DNA of 41,733 nucleotides from JAVBQG01 sp031549185 (GTDB taxonomy: Bacteria > Synergistota > Synergistia > Synergistales > Synergistaceae): the NCBI GenBank assembly GCA_031549185.1, contig JAVBQG010000026.1, forward strand, positions 1-41,733, given 5' to 3'. How positions within the stretch are numbered: position 1 is the first letter of the stretch; every line of letters begins with the position of its first letter. Below are positions 17,030 to 24,943 of this stretch, piece by piece. The translations under genes and the position numbers were made by a program. The notes under the pieces are model-generated. The model was given only the letters and a program-made list of their open reading frames with translations. It was not told the DNA's origin and searched no databases.

Positions 17030-19630
17030 ATGTATACGCTCAATCTGAACGGAGAAAATCGCACGGTCGACGTCGACGGCAATTTCAACCTGCTCGACTG
17101 GATGCGCGACAAAGCCCGTCTGACGTCCGTCAAGAACGGCTGCGGCGAGGGCGCCTGCGGCGCCTGCATGATCCTCGTCGACGGAAAACCGACGCGGGCG
17201 TGCCTTTTGACGATCGAAAAGGCGCAGGGGAAGAGGCTCCTCACGCTGGAGGGCTTCTCCGATCGCGAGAAGGACGTCTACGGCTGGGCGTTCGCCCAGG
17301 CAGGCGCGGTGCAGTGCGGCTTCTGCATCCCCGGCATGGTGGTGAGCGCCAAGGGGCTGCTCGACGCGAATCCGTCGCCCACGCGCGCGGAGATCAAGAC
17401 CGCCATTCGCGGCAACATCTGCCGCTGCACCGGCTATCAGAAGATCGAAGAGGCCATCGAGCTGGCGGCGAAGGCCCTGCGCGAGGGGACGAATCCGCCG
17501 CCGTTCGAGGATCGCGTCTTCAAGATCGGCGAGCACATGCCGCGGGTCGACGCGCGCGCGAAGGCCGTCGGTACTGGCGAATACGTGGAGGATATGACGA
17601 TGCCCGGGATGCTCTACGGGTCGGCGCTTCGCACGCCGACGCCGAGGGCGTTCATCAAGAGCATCGACACGAGCGAGGCGAAGAAACTCCCCGGCGTGGT
17701 CGCCGTGCTCACGGCGGACGACGTCCCCGGCGAGCGCTACCAGGGGCACCTCAAGCACGATTGGCCGGTGATGATTGCTCCTGGCGAGGAGAGCCGCTAC
17801 ATCGGCGACGCCATCGCGCTCGTGGCGGCGGAGAGCAAAAAGGCCATGCGGGAGGCGCTGCGGCTGATCAAGGTCGAGTACGAGGTGCGCGCGCCGATCC
17901 TGACGGTCGACGAGGCGCTGGCGGAGAACGCCGCCAGGATCCACGCCGACGGCAACCGGCTCGTCGTCAACGCGAAGATTCTGCGCGGCGACGTGGAGGG
18001 GGCGTTGAAGGATTCGGCTCACGTGATCCGCGAGACGTTTTACTCGCCGGCGGTCGAGCACGCCTTCATGGAGCCGGAGACGGCGTTCGCCTACGTCGAC
18101 GAGAGCGGCGTGCTGGTCGCCTACACGGCGGGGCAGAGCGTCTACGACGACATGCACGGCATCACGGGCATGCTGGGCCTCTCGGAGAAGGAGGTGCGCG
18201 TGATCAGCAAGCTGGTCGGCGGCGGTTTCGGCGGCAAGGAGGATCTCTCCGTCCAGCACCACGCGGCGCTGCTGGCCTGGCACACGAGACGCCCCGTGCG
18301 CGTGACGCTGACACGCGCCGAGAGCATGCGCATACACCCCAAGCGCCACCCGATGGACATGGAGTACACGCTTGGCGCGGACGGGGAGGGGCGCATCACG
18401 GCGATCCGCATCCGCATCAAGGCCGACACCGGCGCCTATTCCTCGCTCGGGGGCCCCGTGCTGCAGCGTGCCTGCACGCACGCCACCGGGCCCTACCGGA
18501 TCCCCAACGTCGACATCGAGGGGACCGGGGCTTTCACGAACAACCCGCCGTGCGGCGCATTCCGCGGCTTCGGCGTCACGCAGTCGGCCTTCGCCGTCGA
18601 GCAGATGATGAACCTGCTGGCCGAGGCGGTCGGCGTCTCCTACTGGGAGATCCGCAACCGCAACGTGATCGTGCCCGGCGACGTCATGGGCAACGGGCAG
18701 ATCGCAGCGGCGGACACGGGCATCCGCGAGACGCTGCGCGCGGTGAAACCCTACTTCGAGTCGAGCCCCCTCTCGGGCATCGCCTGCGGGCTGAAGAACA
18801 GCGGACTCGGCGTCGGCGTGAGCGACGTGGGGCGCGTCCGTCTGGAGGTGCGAGGCGGAGCGCTGCGGATCTTCACCAGCGCCGCCTGCATCGGCCAGGG
18901 GCTCGCGAGTACGCTGATCCAGATCGCGAGCCACACCACGGACCTGCCGATCTCGAGGATCTCCTGCGCCGACCCCGATACATGGTTGACGCCGGACAGC
19001 GGCACGACGACTGCGTCGCGGCAGACGCTCTTCACCGGCGAGGCGTTGCGCATGTGCTGCGCAGGGTTTATGAGGGACTTGAAGGAGGCGGGCGGTGATA
19101 TCGCGAAGCTCGACGGCAGGGATTACTACAACGAATTCGTCTCGCCGACCGACCCCATGGGCTCGGACAAACCGAACCCGAGGAGCCACGTCGCTTACAG
19201 CTACGCGACTCACGTCTGCATTCTGAACGAGGAGGGTCGGGTGGAGAAGTACATCGCCTGCCACGATGTCGGCCAGGCTATCAACCCGAACAACATCGAG
19301 GGACAGATCGACGGCGGCGTCACGATGGGCCTCGGCTATGCGTTGACGGAGGATCTGCAGCTCGTCGGCGGCGTCCCCCAGGCGAAGTTCGGCACGCTCG
19401 GCCTCTGGCGTGCCACCGAGGTGCCGACGATAGAGAGCCTGATCGTCCAGAAGGAGAACATCGAGGACCTCGGCGAGTTCGCCTACGGCGCCAAGGGCGT
19501 CGGCGAGATCGTCCTCGTCCCGCCTGCTCCCGCCATCGCGCTCGCATACAAGCGCTGGAACGGAAAGTTCCAGACAAAACTTCCGCTCGAGGACACGCCG
19601 TACAGCAGGAAGAAGACGGCGGGGAAATAA
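17030..19630 (+). CDS. Selenium-dependent-type xanthine dehydrogenase, fused Fe-S and Mo subunits
   Basis: An 866-residue molybdenum hydroxylase. Residues 1-160 are the two-[2Fe-2S] domain: Cys38, 43, 46 and 58 (GCGEGACGAC...RAC), and Cys96, 99, 131 and 133 (QCGFC, CRCTGY). From about 170 to the end is the molybdopterin domain, with the catalytic Glu in GAKGVGEIV near the C-terminus. There is no FAD domain, so an outside flavoprotein is needed; YgfK nearby is the obvious candidate. Relatives in ygfK/ssnA clusters carry a labile selenium ligand, not selenocysteine, and no in-frame TGA occurs. The start is ATG 17030 behind AAGGAGG. It should interconvert urate, xanthine and hypoxanthine. Confidence 0.92.
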   Translation: MYTLNLNGENRTVDVDGNFNLLDWMRDKARLTSVKNGCGEGACGACMILVDGKPTRACLLTIEKAQGKRLLTLEGFSDREKDVYGWAFAQAGAVQCGFCIPGMVVSAKGLLDANPSPTRAEIKTAIRGNICRCTGYQKIEEAIELAAKALREGTNPPPFEDRVFKIGEHMPRVDARAKAVGTGEYVEDMTMPGMLYGSALRTPTPRAFIKSIDTSEAKKLPGVVAVLTADDVPGERYQGHLKHDWPVMIAPGEESRYIGDAIALVAAESKKAMREALRLIKVEYEVRAPILTVDEALAENAARIHADGNRLVVNAKILRGDVEGALKDSAHVIRETFYSPAVEHAFMEPETAFAYVDESGVLVAYTAGQSVYDDMHGITGMLGLSEKEVRVISKLVGGGFGGKEDLSVQHHAALLAWHTRRPVRVTLTRAESMRIHPKRHPMDMEYTLGADGEGRITAIRIRIKADTGAYSSLGGPVLQRACTHATGPYRIPNVDIEGTGAFTNNPPCGAFRGFGVTQSAFAVEQMMNLLAEAVGVSYWEIRNRNVIVPGDVMGNGQIAAADTGIRETLRAVKPYFESSPLSGIACGLKNSGLGVGVSDVGRVRLEVRGGALRIFTSAACIGQGLASTLIQIASHTTDLPISRISCADPDTWLTPDSGTTTASRQTLFTGEALRMCCAGFMRDLKEAGGDIAKLDGRDYYNEFVSPTDPMGSDKPNPRSHVAYSYATHVCILNEEGRVEKYIACHDVGQAINPNNIEGQIDGGVTMGLGYALTEDLQLVGGVPQAKFGTLGLWRATEVPTIESLIVQKENIEDLGEFAYGAKGVGEIVLVPPAPAIALAYKRWNGKFQTKLPLEDTPYSRKKTAGK

Positions 19631-19659
19631 TCGGAAAAGAAGAACGTCCTTTCGTTACG

Positions 19660-19706
19660 AGAAGAGGCGATTCAAGCGTACGCATCCTGCTTGAATCGCC
19701 TCTTCT
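19660..19706 (+). terminator. Perfect 18-bp inverted repeat between convergent xdh and phosphatase genes
   Basis: AGAAGAGGCGATTCAAGC (19660-19677) and its exact complement (19689-19706) flank an 11-base loop. It lies 30 bases after the xdh stop and 42 before the end of the convergent phosphatase gene. The symmetry suits a bidirectional terminator, but no clear T run follows on either strand. Confidence 0.6.
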
Positions 19707-19747
19707 GTCAGTTGCCCCGAATGGATGGCGGAGATAGGCGGTGAAAT

Positions 19748-20392
19748 TTACGCCGCTTCCAGAGCGAATTCGTCCGCGACGTCCTCCGACGCCGGCAGCG
19801 ACAACTTCTCCCGCCACGCCTCCACGTCCATCTTTTCGATGAACGTGGGGATATTTTTCCAGATCGAATGATATCCGTACCCGCCGTTTTGTAGTTCGTC
19901 GAGCGCCTCCTGTTTGCTCCAGCCCTGTATGACGATCCGGTAGCTGGCGATCAGAAGGCCGGTGCGGTCCGCGCCGTGCTGGCAGTGAACGAGGAAGGGG
20001 CCGCCGTTGCCGCTGGTGATCGCGGCGAGCGCCTCCTGGATTTCGCCCTCGTCTATGCTCCATGTGTTGATGGGGATACGCCGGTACGCAAGGTCCGTGC
20101 CCTTCGCGATGCGGCTGTCGCCGTGGAAGGCACGCAAGCTGAGTACGGTTCTGATGCCGAGTTTCTCCGCGTTCAGCATGCCCTCCGCCGTCGGCTGTGC
20201 CGAGCGGTAGAGATTCTCCGTCACCCGATGCAGGTTGGGGAGGCCGGGTACGCTCAAGGACTGCGCCCACTCTTCGGAGCGCTCGTCCTGCGATTTTGCG
20301 TGCGCCTCCGAGAAGAGGGCGAGCATGGGAACTCCGAACAGGACCGCAAGTAAAACAATTTGTGTCAGAAAAATTTGAGTATTCTCTTTCAT
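19748..20392 (-). CDS. Exported dual-specificity/tyrosine-type phosphatase
   Basis: A 214-residue protein with a signal peptide or membrane anchor (hydrophobic residues 8-28, then SEAHA). The cysteine phosphatase signature HCQHGADRTG has its nucleophile at Cys137 and Arg at 143. A candidate general acid is Asp114 in WSIDEGE. The early YRSAQP segment is typical of bacterial DSP-like phosphatases. It would act in the periplasm, on a phosphoprotein, phytate-like or lipid phosphate. It stands alone, convergent with xdh, and transcription comes from the gap at 20393-20505. Confidence 0.85.
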   Translation of the reverse strand: MKENTQIFLTQIVLLAVLFGVPMLALFSEAHAKSQDERSEEWAQSLSVPGLPNLHRVTENLYRSAQPTAEGMLNAEKLGIRTVLSLRAFHGDSRIAKGTDLAYRRIPINTWSIDEGEIQEALAAITSGNGGPFLVHCQHGADRTGLLIASYRIVIQGWSKQEALDELQNGGYGYHSIWKNIPTFIEKMDVEAWREKLSLPASEDVADEFALEAA

Positions 20393-20505
20393 GGGAATAC
20401 TATAACATAAAGCTGAAAAAGGGATTCGTCGATCGATACGAAATTTTTGCGAGGAAATTACGTAGAGAGGTCCTCATCCTTAAGAGGCAAAAACACCATT
20501 TTTCC

Positions 20506-20580
20506 GTAGGGGCGAACTGCGTTCGCCTGCGTGAAACACGGTTCTTTCAAGGATAAACGGGCGAACACAGTTCGCCCCAC
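20506..20580. repeat. Palindromic intergenic repeat, family A copy
   Basis: GTAGGGGCGAAC-tgc-GTTCGCC (20506-20527) and GGGCGAAC-aca-GTTCGCCCCAC (20559-20580). The outer ends GTAGGGGCG and CGCCCCAC mirror one another with one change. It lies downstream of ilvA and upstream of the phosphatase gene. Confidence 0.75.
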
Positions 20581-20616
20581 AGCGATATTACACAGCCCCC
20601 GTGGGGGTGAGGGTGT

Positions 20617-21918
20617 TTACACCATGAATCGGAACAGGTCCGGTTTGTCGTTCAGGTATTCGTAAACGATGTGGCTCTCCTCCATTCGCCGCAACAGCGG
20701 CTCGAAGTCCTCCTGCGCACGGATCTCGACCCCAACCAGTGCGGGGCCCTTCTCCCTCGCGTTTTTCTTGGAGTACTGGAAGTGCGTGATGTCGTCGTTG
20801 GGGCCAAGCACGTTCTCCAGGAACTCCCGTAATGCGCCCGCGCGCTGCGGGAAGCGGACGATGAAGTAGTGTTTGAGGCCTTCGTAGAGCATCGAGCGCT
20901 CCTTGATCTCCTCCATGCGCGTGATGTCGTTGTTGCTGCCGCTCACGACGCAGACGACGTTCTTGCCCTTGATGGACTCGCCGATGAGGTAGAGCGCAGC
21001 GATCGACGCCGCCCCCGCCGGCTCCACGACGATCGCGCTCTCGTTGTACAGCTCGAGGATCGTCGTGCAAATCTTGCCCTCCGGCACCACGACGATGTCG
21101 TCGAGCTGCTCGCGGCAAATGGGGAAGGTGATCTCGCCTGGCGTGCGGACCGCGATGCCGTCGGCAAAGGTGTCGATCTCATCCAGCGTGACGATCCTGC
21201 CCGCTTCGAGCGAGCGCTTCATCGACGCGGCCCCGCCCGCCTCGACGCCGACGATCTTCGTCTCGGGGCTGATAGCGCGGAAGACGCTGGACACGCCGGC
21301 GGCGAGTCCGCCGCCGCCGATCGGGAGCAGGAGATAGTCGATCGGTCCCTTGGCGTCGTTCAGGATGTCGAGACCGACAGTGCCCTGCCCCTCGATGATC
21401 AGCGGGTCGTCGAAGGGATGGATGAAGCACGCGTCGTGTCCCGCGCAGTACTCCTGCGCCTCGACGCAGGAGTCGTCGTAGGTGTCGCCGGTCAAGATGA
21501 TGTCGACGTTCTTGCCGCCAAGCATGGCGACCTGTTTGATCTTCTGCTTCGGCGTCGGTTTCGGCATGAAGATCGTAGCGTGAATGTCCATCTCGGCGGC
21601 GGCGTACGCAACGCCCTGTGCATGGTTGCCGGCACTTGCGCAGACGACGCCGCGCGCGAGCTCTTCCTTCGACAGGCTGGCGATCTTGTTGTAGGCCCCG
21701 CGGATCTTGTAGGAGCGGACGATCTGCAGGTCCTCGCGCTTGAGCCACACCTTCGCTTCCGTGTGCGCGGAGAGTGGTGCGTTGAATGTGAGCGGCGTCT
21801 GCTGTACCACGCAGCCGATTCGCTGTTTCGCCCTCTGTATGTCGCTCAGCTGCGGCCGGTAGATCTCGTTCTCTACCACTGTCTTTTGGTTTTGCGATGG
21901 ACCGTTTGCTCGTGCCAT
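20617..21918 (-). CDS. ilvA: Threonine dehydratase (threonine ammonia-lyase)
   Basis: A 433-residue PLP enzyme converting threonine to 2-oxobutyrate and ammonia. The PLP lysine is Lys71 in RSYKIRGAYNKI and the phosphate loop is PIGGGGLAAG. The C-terminal 85 residues form one ACT-like regulatory domain (LKHYFIVRFPQRAGALREFL), the short form of IlvA. The chosen start is ATG 21918, which follows GGTGGGGGC; ATG 21963 adds 15 residues but has no ribosome binding site. It may serve isoleucine synthesis or threonine fermentation; no other ilv gene is in the window. Confidence 0.92.
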   Translation of the reverse strand: MARANGPSQNQKTVVENEIYRPQLSDIQRAKQRIGCVVQQTPLTFNAPLSAHTEAKVWLKREDLQIVRSYKIRGAYNKIASLSKEELARGVVCASAGNHAQGVAYAAAEMDIHATIFMPKPTPKQKIKQVAMLGGKNVDIILTGDTYDDSCVEAQEYCAGHDACFIHPFDDPLIIEGQGTVGLDILNDAKGPIDYLLLPIGGGGLAAGVSSVFRAISPETKIVGVEAGGAASMKRSLEAGRIVTLDEIDTFADGIAVRTPGEITFPICREQLDDIVVVPEGKICTTILELYNESAIVVEPAGAASIAALYLIGESIKGKNVVCVVSGSNNDITRMEEIKERSMLYEGLKHYFIVRFPQRAGALREFLENVLGPNDDITHFQYSKKNAREKGPALVGVEIRAQEDFEPLLRRMEESHIVYEYLNDKPDLFRFMV

Positions 21919-22043
21919 TTGCCGATCTGCCCCCACCTGTAAATCGTGCGAATTATTTTCCATATTCTACATAAGATGCCATTATAGAGCAGATCGCCGG
22001 CGATGGAAAGCGTTTCGGACCGCGTTCCGGAGCAGACGCATCG

Positions 22044-22101
22044 AACCCGCCCCCCGGTCCCCTCTCCGCATCGGAGCAGGGGCCGGGGGCGAAGTCGGGT
22101 T
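22044..22101. terminator. Large GC-rich hairpin between metallophosphoesterase and ilvA
   Basis: Nested arms AACCCG/CGGGTT, CCCGG/CCGGG, CCCCT/AGGGG and CTCCG/CGGAG fold around a three-base loop. It sits 44 bases past the end of the minus-strand metallophosphoesterase gene and before ilvA. Without a T run on the minus strand it is a terminator-like or repeat structure, not a canonical terminator. Confidence 0.4.
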
Positions 22102-22144
22102 TGGGGGTGAAAGAGTTCTTTGATGTGTCTGCCCTGGCCAGTAT

Positions 22145-22831
22145 TCAGTGTCTCTTCGCGTGGCGCAGCAGCCGCGCGTCGTCGGTTCCCTTGGGGTATC
22201 TCAGATGCAGGATCTCGCCGCTCCTGGGATCGATCAGGCGCATCCACTCGATGCCGTTCAGGAAACACCGCCCTTCGGCGTCTTCGTGGCTCGACGGTTC
22301 CGCGCTGTGTCCGAAGAGGTTGTACTGCGCAGGGTGTTCGAGGAGGCCCTCCACGTAGTGCGAGATACGGAAGGTCGCCCCCTGAAACGTCATCTCCTCC
22401 GCGCCGTCGCAGACGACACAGTCGGAGGAGAGCCAGGGGAGCAGCTCCTTTTCGTCGTGGTTGCCGAGTGCGACGACAACCCGGCGATGCGGTGCCTGCA
22501 TGATGTTCATCAGCCTCTTCGCCGCCTCCCGATAGCGCCCCCGCTCGCCCGGGTAGAGTTCGAGCTTGATGTCGTCCGCCAGATCGCCTGTGTGCACGAT
22601 CACCGACGGATTCACGCGCTTGAGCAGGCGCGACAGGTAGGCGTATATGGTGGAGGGGGTGTCGGAGAGGTGAAGAACCCTGCCCGTCCCGTCGATCTCC
22701 TCCGGTTGCCAGCCTGCGGCGACCAGCCCTTTGTCCACGATCGTGTTGAAGGCACCCCGGAATCCGCTCAGGTCGAATTTTTTCTTCAGTTTTCGCAGAA
22801 AAGCTTCGGAGTCCGGCGGTCTTCGTTTCAT
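22145..22831 (-). CDS. Metallophosphoesterase (calcineurin-like) with altered metal motifs
   Basis: A 228-residue calcineurin-fold protein. Recognisable motifs are HLSDTPS (Asp57), HTGDLADD, GNHDEKE and FGHSAEPS. Two usual ligands are missing: the His of the first DxH motif is replaced (DTP), and the final GHxH is GHSA. It may bind only one metal or have changed substrate. It starts three bases after the upstream 332-residue gene, with AAAAGG as ribosome binding site, so the two are cotranscribed and probably work together. Confidence 0.75.
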   Translation of the reverse strand: MKRRPPDSEAFLRKLKKKFDLSGFRGAFNTIVDKGLVAAGWQPEEIDGTGRVLHLSDTPSTIYAYLSRLLKRVNPSVIVHTGDLADDIKLELYPGERGRYREAAKRLMNIMQAPHRRVVVALGNHDEKELLPWLSSDCVVCDGAEEMTFQGATFRISHYVEGLLEHPAQYNLFGHSAEPSSHEDAEGRCFLNGIEWMRLIDPRSGEILHLRYPKGTDDARLLRHAKRH

Positions 22832-22834
22832 CGC

Positions 22835-23833
22835 TTACCTTTTGTGCGGTCCGCTTTTGTCGATCTCTCGATCCATTTTGAGCAGCACGCTCTTCGCTTC
22901 GGCGGGCAGTTTGGAGAGGAGGCGCTTGCGATGCATGACGCCGATCTCGTCCCTCGACCCCTTATGTATCTTGCGCTCGGAGGCCCAGTTGATCTTCTTT
23001 CCGTCGTGGTAGACGTCGAAATCGACGACCCGACGGCCGTCGTCGTCGTACTCCAGGGCCATGGCGACCTTCTTGATGTCCTGGGGCGGCAGGGGGGTGA
23101 GGATCTTCACCTGGTAGACCTCGGACTTGCGCAGGGCGATGGTGTACTCCGGTTCCCAGCTCTCTCCGACGACGATGCCGAGGTCGAGCCCCTGGACCAC
23201 CGTGATCAGGCGCTGATAGTGCAGGTTGAACTGGTCCATGGCGTCGAAGAGGGTGATCGCGACCTCGTTCCAGTCGGGGCTGCCGAGGGCGAGGTTCAGA
23301 TACTCCTGCGCCTTCGCGCGCAGGAAGCCCAGCAGCTGGCCGAACGGTTTGTCGATCAGCAGGGCCCGGACGTGAAAGTCCTCGATGCGGACGAGCTGGT
23401 TCAACGGCGAGGCGGTGAAGTTGACCAGCACCGACGGCTCGTCGAGGTTCTGCAGGAGGCCGCCCCGGATCGCTTCCTGCGCCTTCAGGTCGATCGCGAT
23501 TCGGTCGATCGCCTTGTCCACGTCGCCCATGAGGCGCATCACGATATTCGGCGGCGTGATGCGAATGCGCTGAATCTTGGCTGCCAGGTTCTCGTTGATG
23601 ATGTTGCAGAGTATCGCGGTCGAGGGGACCGTCGTCTGATACGTCTGAATGTCTTCCGCGCACTCGGAGGAGAAAAAGATCAGCGTATCTCCCTCGCCCG
23701 CGTTGTTGTAGGATTCGAGCAGCGAGGTCGTCCTTGTGTAGGAGATGCGCTCGATGGCGTCGATCAGCTCGCACGGGTTCTCAGCCGCGCTGATGGTGAT
23801 GATGGTAGGGCCTGTTCGCACCAGAGACAACAC
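22835..23833 (-). CDS. Conserved-looking protein of unknown function
   Basis: A 332-residue soluble protein that I do not recognise. It has no signal peptide, membrane segment or obvious catalytic motif. The start is GTG 23833 behind AAAGGACGGTGA. The first half has an alternating alpha/beta look (TIITISAAENPCELIDAI, DTLIFFSSECAED). The second half holds long helices, and the end is basic (MHRKRLLSKLPAEAKSVL). It lies 35 bases after the nitroreductase and 3 before the metallophosphoesterase, so the three form one minus-strand operon. Its partner role with the metallophosphoesterase is inferred from spacing only. Confidence 0.75.
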   Translation of the reverse strand: MLSLVRTGPTIITISAAENPCELIDAIERISYTRTTSLLESYNNAGEGDTLIFFSSECAEDIQTYQTTVPSTAILCNIINENLAAKIQRIRITPPNIVMRLMGDVDKAIDRIAIDLKAQEAIRGGLLQNLDEPSVLVNFTASPLNQLVRIEDFHVRALLIDKPFGQLLGFLRAKAQEYLNLALGSPDWNEVAITLFDAMDQFNLHYQRLITVVQGLDLGIVVGESWEPEYTIALRKSEVYQVKILTPLPPQDIKKVAMALEYDDDGRRVVDFDVYHDGKKINWASERKIHKGSRDEIGVMHRKRLLSKLPAEAKSVLLKMDREIDKSGPHKR

Positions 23834-23868
23834 GCTTTATCACCGTCCTTTCGTTGGAATAGACCGGG

Positions 23869-24432
23869 TCAGTCGATGTAGTTCGCCACGTCGGCCCGTC
23901 TCTCGGCGGGGCGGGGATGGCTCTCGGCCGGATACCCCAGACAGACGCACGCATAGACGTCGTATGCCTGTGGCACGCCCAGCTCCGTGAGCAGTGCGCG
24001 AAACTCCGGCACGTTCGTGACGACGCTCGGCTGATTGATCCAGCATGAACCGAGGCCGAGCGCGTAGGCGGCGAGCATCATGTTCCCCGCCGCGAGCGTA
24101 CAGTCGTTCACCGAGAGCGAGCGCGAGGTGTCGCCCGAGATGATCGCGAAGACCGGTGCGCCATAGTTCACCGTGTACGTCGGCGTATTCACCCTGGGCG
24201 CGAGGAAGTCGGGGACGCTCTCGTGCCTCGACGCGGACTTGAGCGTCTCGGTGATTCTGGATATGACGCCGGCGTTCTGGATCACCGTGAAGTGCCAGGG
24301 CTGCGTATTCATCGACGAGGGTGCGTAGGTGCCCGCTTTGACGATCAGCTCGAGCACGTCCCTGGGCACCGGTTTGTCCGTGTACTTGCGAAAGCTGCGG
24401 CGTTCGATCAGCCCGTTGATGATGTCGCTCAT
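23869..24432 (-). CDS. Nitroreductase-family flavoprotein
   Basis: A 187-residue FMN-dependent NAD(P)H oxidoreductase of the nitroreductase fold. The N-terminal FMN-binding segment ERRSFRKYTDKPV, the PSSMNTQPWHF motif and LGLGSCWINQ are typical. The start is ATG 24432 with GGGAGGC upstream; the frame extends to 24612 without support. It is the first gene of the operon with the 332-residue protein and the metallophosphoesterase. Its substrate cannot be told from sequence; relatives reduce nitro compounds, quinones or flavins. Confidence 0.9.
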   Translation of the reverse strand: MSDIINGLIERRSFRKYTDKPVPRDVLELIVKAGTYAPSSMNTQPWHFTVIQNAGVISRITETLKSASRHESVPDFLAPRVNTPTYTVNYGAPVFAIISGDTSRSLSVNDCTLAAGNMMLAAYALGLGSCWINQPSVVTNVPEFRALLTELGVPQAYDVYACVCLGYPAESHPRPAERRADVANYID

Positions 24433-24604
24433 GAGATCGCCTCCCGAGAAAGTTTTTCGTTTCGAGATATCGCTCGATTTCCATAATATTAACGCGCGGC
24501 GGTTAAAAGCACCAGTGCGTATTCTTGAGTTTATCAAACATAGAGGAAGGGGCCAATCGAGCGAGGACAAGGCGATCGGGCGGTTTACCGTTCGGGGCGC
24601 GAAT

Positions 24605-24789
24605 ATGCTCATCGTGAACGATAACGAGATTGACCTGCTGGTCTGCGCGGAAAAAATTCGACCTGTATATCTTCAGGCCGATCGTCGTTGGCGAGACGGA
24701 CCGCGTGCTCCTGCGCTTCGTCGAGCGGGAAAAATCGTATCCTGAAACATACATATTATCTGTTTTGACAGCCGCCACGGGCGTGTTAT
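24605..24789 (+). pseudogene. Possible frameshifted short ORF upstream of the riboswitch
   Basis: From ATG 24605 the frame reads MLIVNDNEIDLLVCAEK. At a run of six A (about 24651-24656) a shift into another frame gives KFDLYIFRPIVVGETD, then further protein-like sequence to a TAA at 24787-24789, inside the -10 box of the next gene. Neither half matches a family I know. The 510-base stretch 24433-24943 has no other gene: it holds this relic, the promoter and the riboswitch. Confidence 0.25.
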
Positions 24790-24792
24790 AAT
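24765..24792 (+). promoter_or_regulatory. Consensus promoter for the cation ATPase
   Basis: A perfect TTGACA (24765-24770) and a perfect TATAAT (24787-24792) are separated by 16 bases. Transcription should begin near 24799, at the first bases of the riboswitch. Confidence 0.85.
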
Positions 24793-24798
24793 CCCGCG

Positions 24799-24889
24799 CA
24801 CAGGGGAGTAGTCGGCACGCGAGTGCAGTCAAATCAACAAGACTGAATCGGGAGGATTCCTGGTTTGACTTTAAATGACAAGACCTGCG
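24799..24889 (+). ncRNA. yybP-ykoY manganese riboswitch aptamer
   Basis: The leader has the conserved GGGGAGTAG at 24803-24811 and the conserved AAGACCTG near the 3' end (24880-24887). Between them are a GCAC-gcga-GTGC hairpin with a GNRA loop, a P2 stem formed by AGTCAAA and TTTGACT, and a P3 hairpin GAATC-ggga-GGATTC. CAGG at the start pairs with CCTG at the end (P1). This agrees with the yybP-ykoY class, which senses Mn2+ and often precedes P-type cation ATPases and Mn exporters. The P4 stem seems very short here. Confidence 0.8.
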
Positions 24890-24928
24890 TTCGTCAGTTG
24901 GACGTCGCGTGTCTTGTCATTATTTTTA
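24874..24928 (+). terminator. Riboswitch expression platform: Rho-independent terminator
   Basis: AATGACAAGAC (24874-24884) pairs perfectly with GTCTTGTCATT (24911-24921), with inner pairing CGTC/GACG, followed by ATTTTTATA. The left arm includes the aptamer's AAGAC, so aptamer folding (Mn2+ bound) and terminator formation should exclude each other. This is an ON switch, with the gene expressed when Mn2+ is high. Confidence 0.8.
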
Positions 24929-24943
24929 TATGGAGGGTTGTTC

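Noticed and set aside
16988..19264. Open frame of 758 codons on the minus strand opposite xdh
   Set aside because: It is an antisense shadow; the plus strand has the Fe-S and Mo domains.
17030..19630. Selenocysteine in the Se-dependent xanthine dehydrogenase
   Set aside because: There is no in-frame TGA; in this family selenium is a labile Mo ligand, not a coded residue.
6468..20580. CRISPR-like array from the recurring palindromes
   Set aside because: The copies are kilobases apart and intergenic, with no regular spacers.
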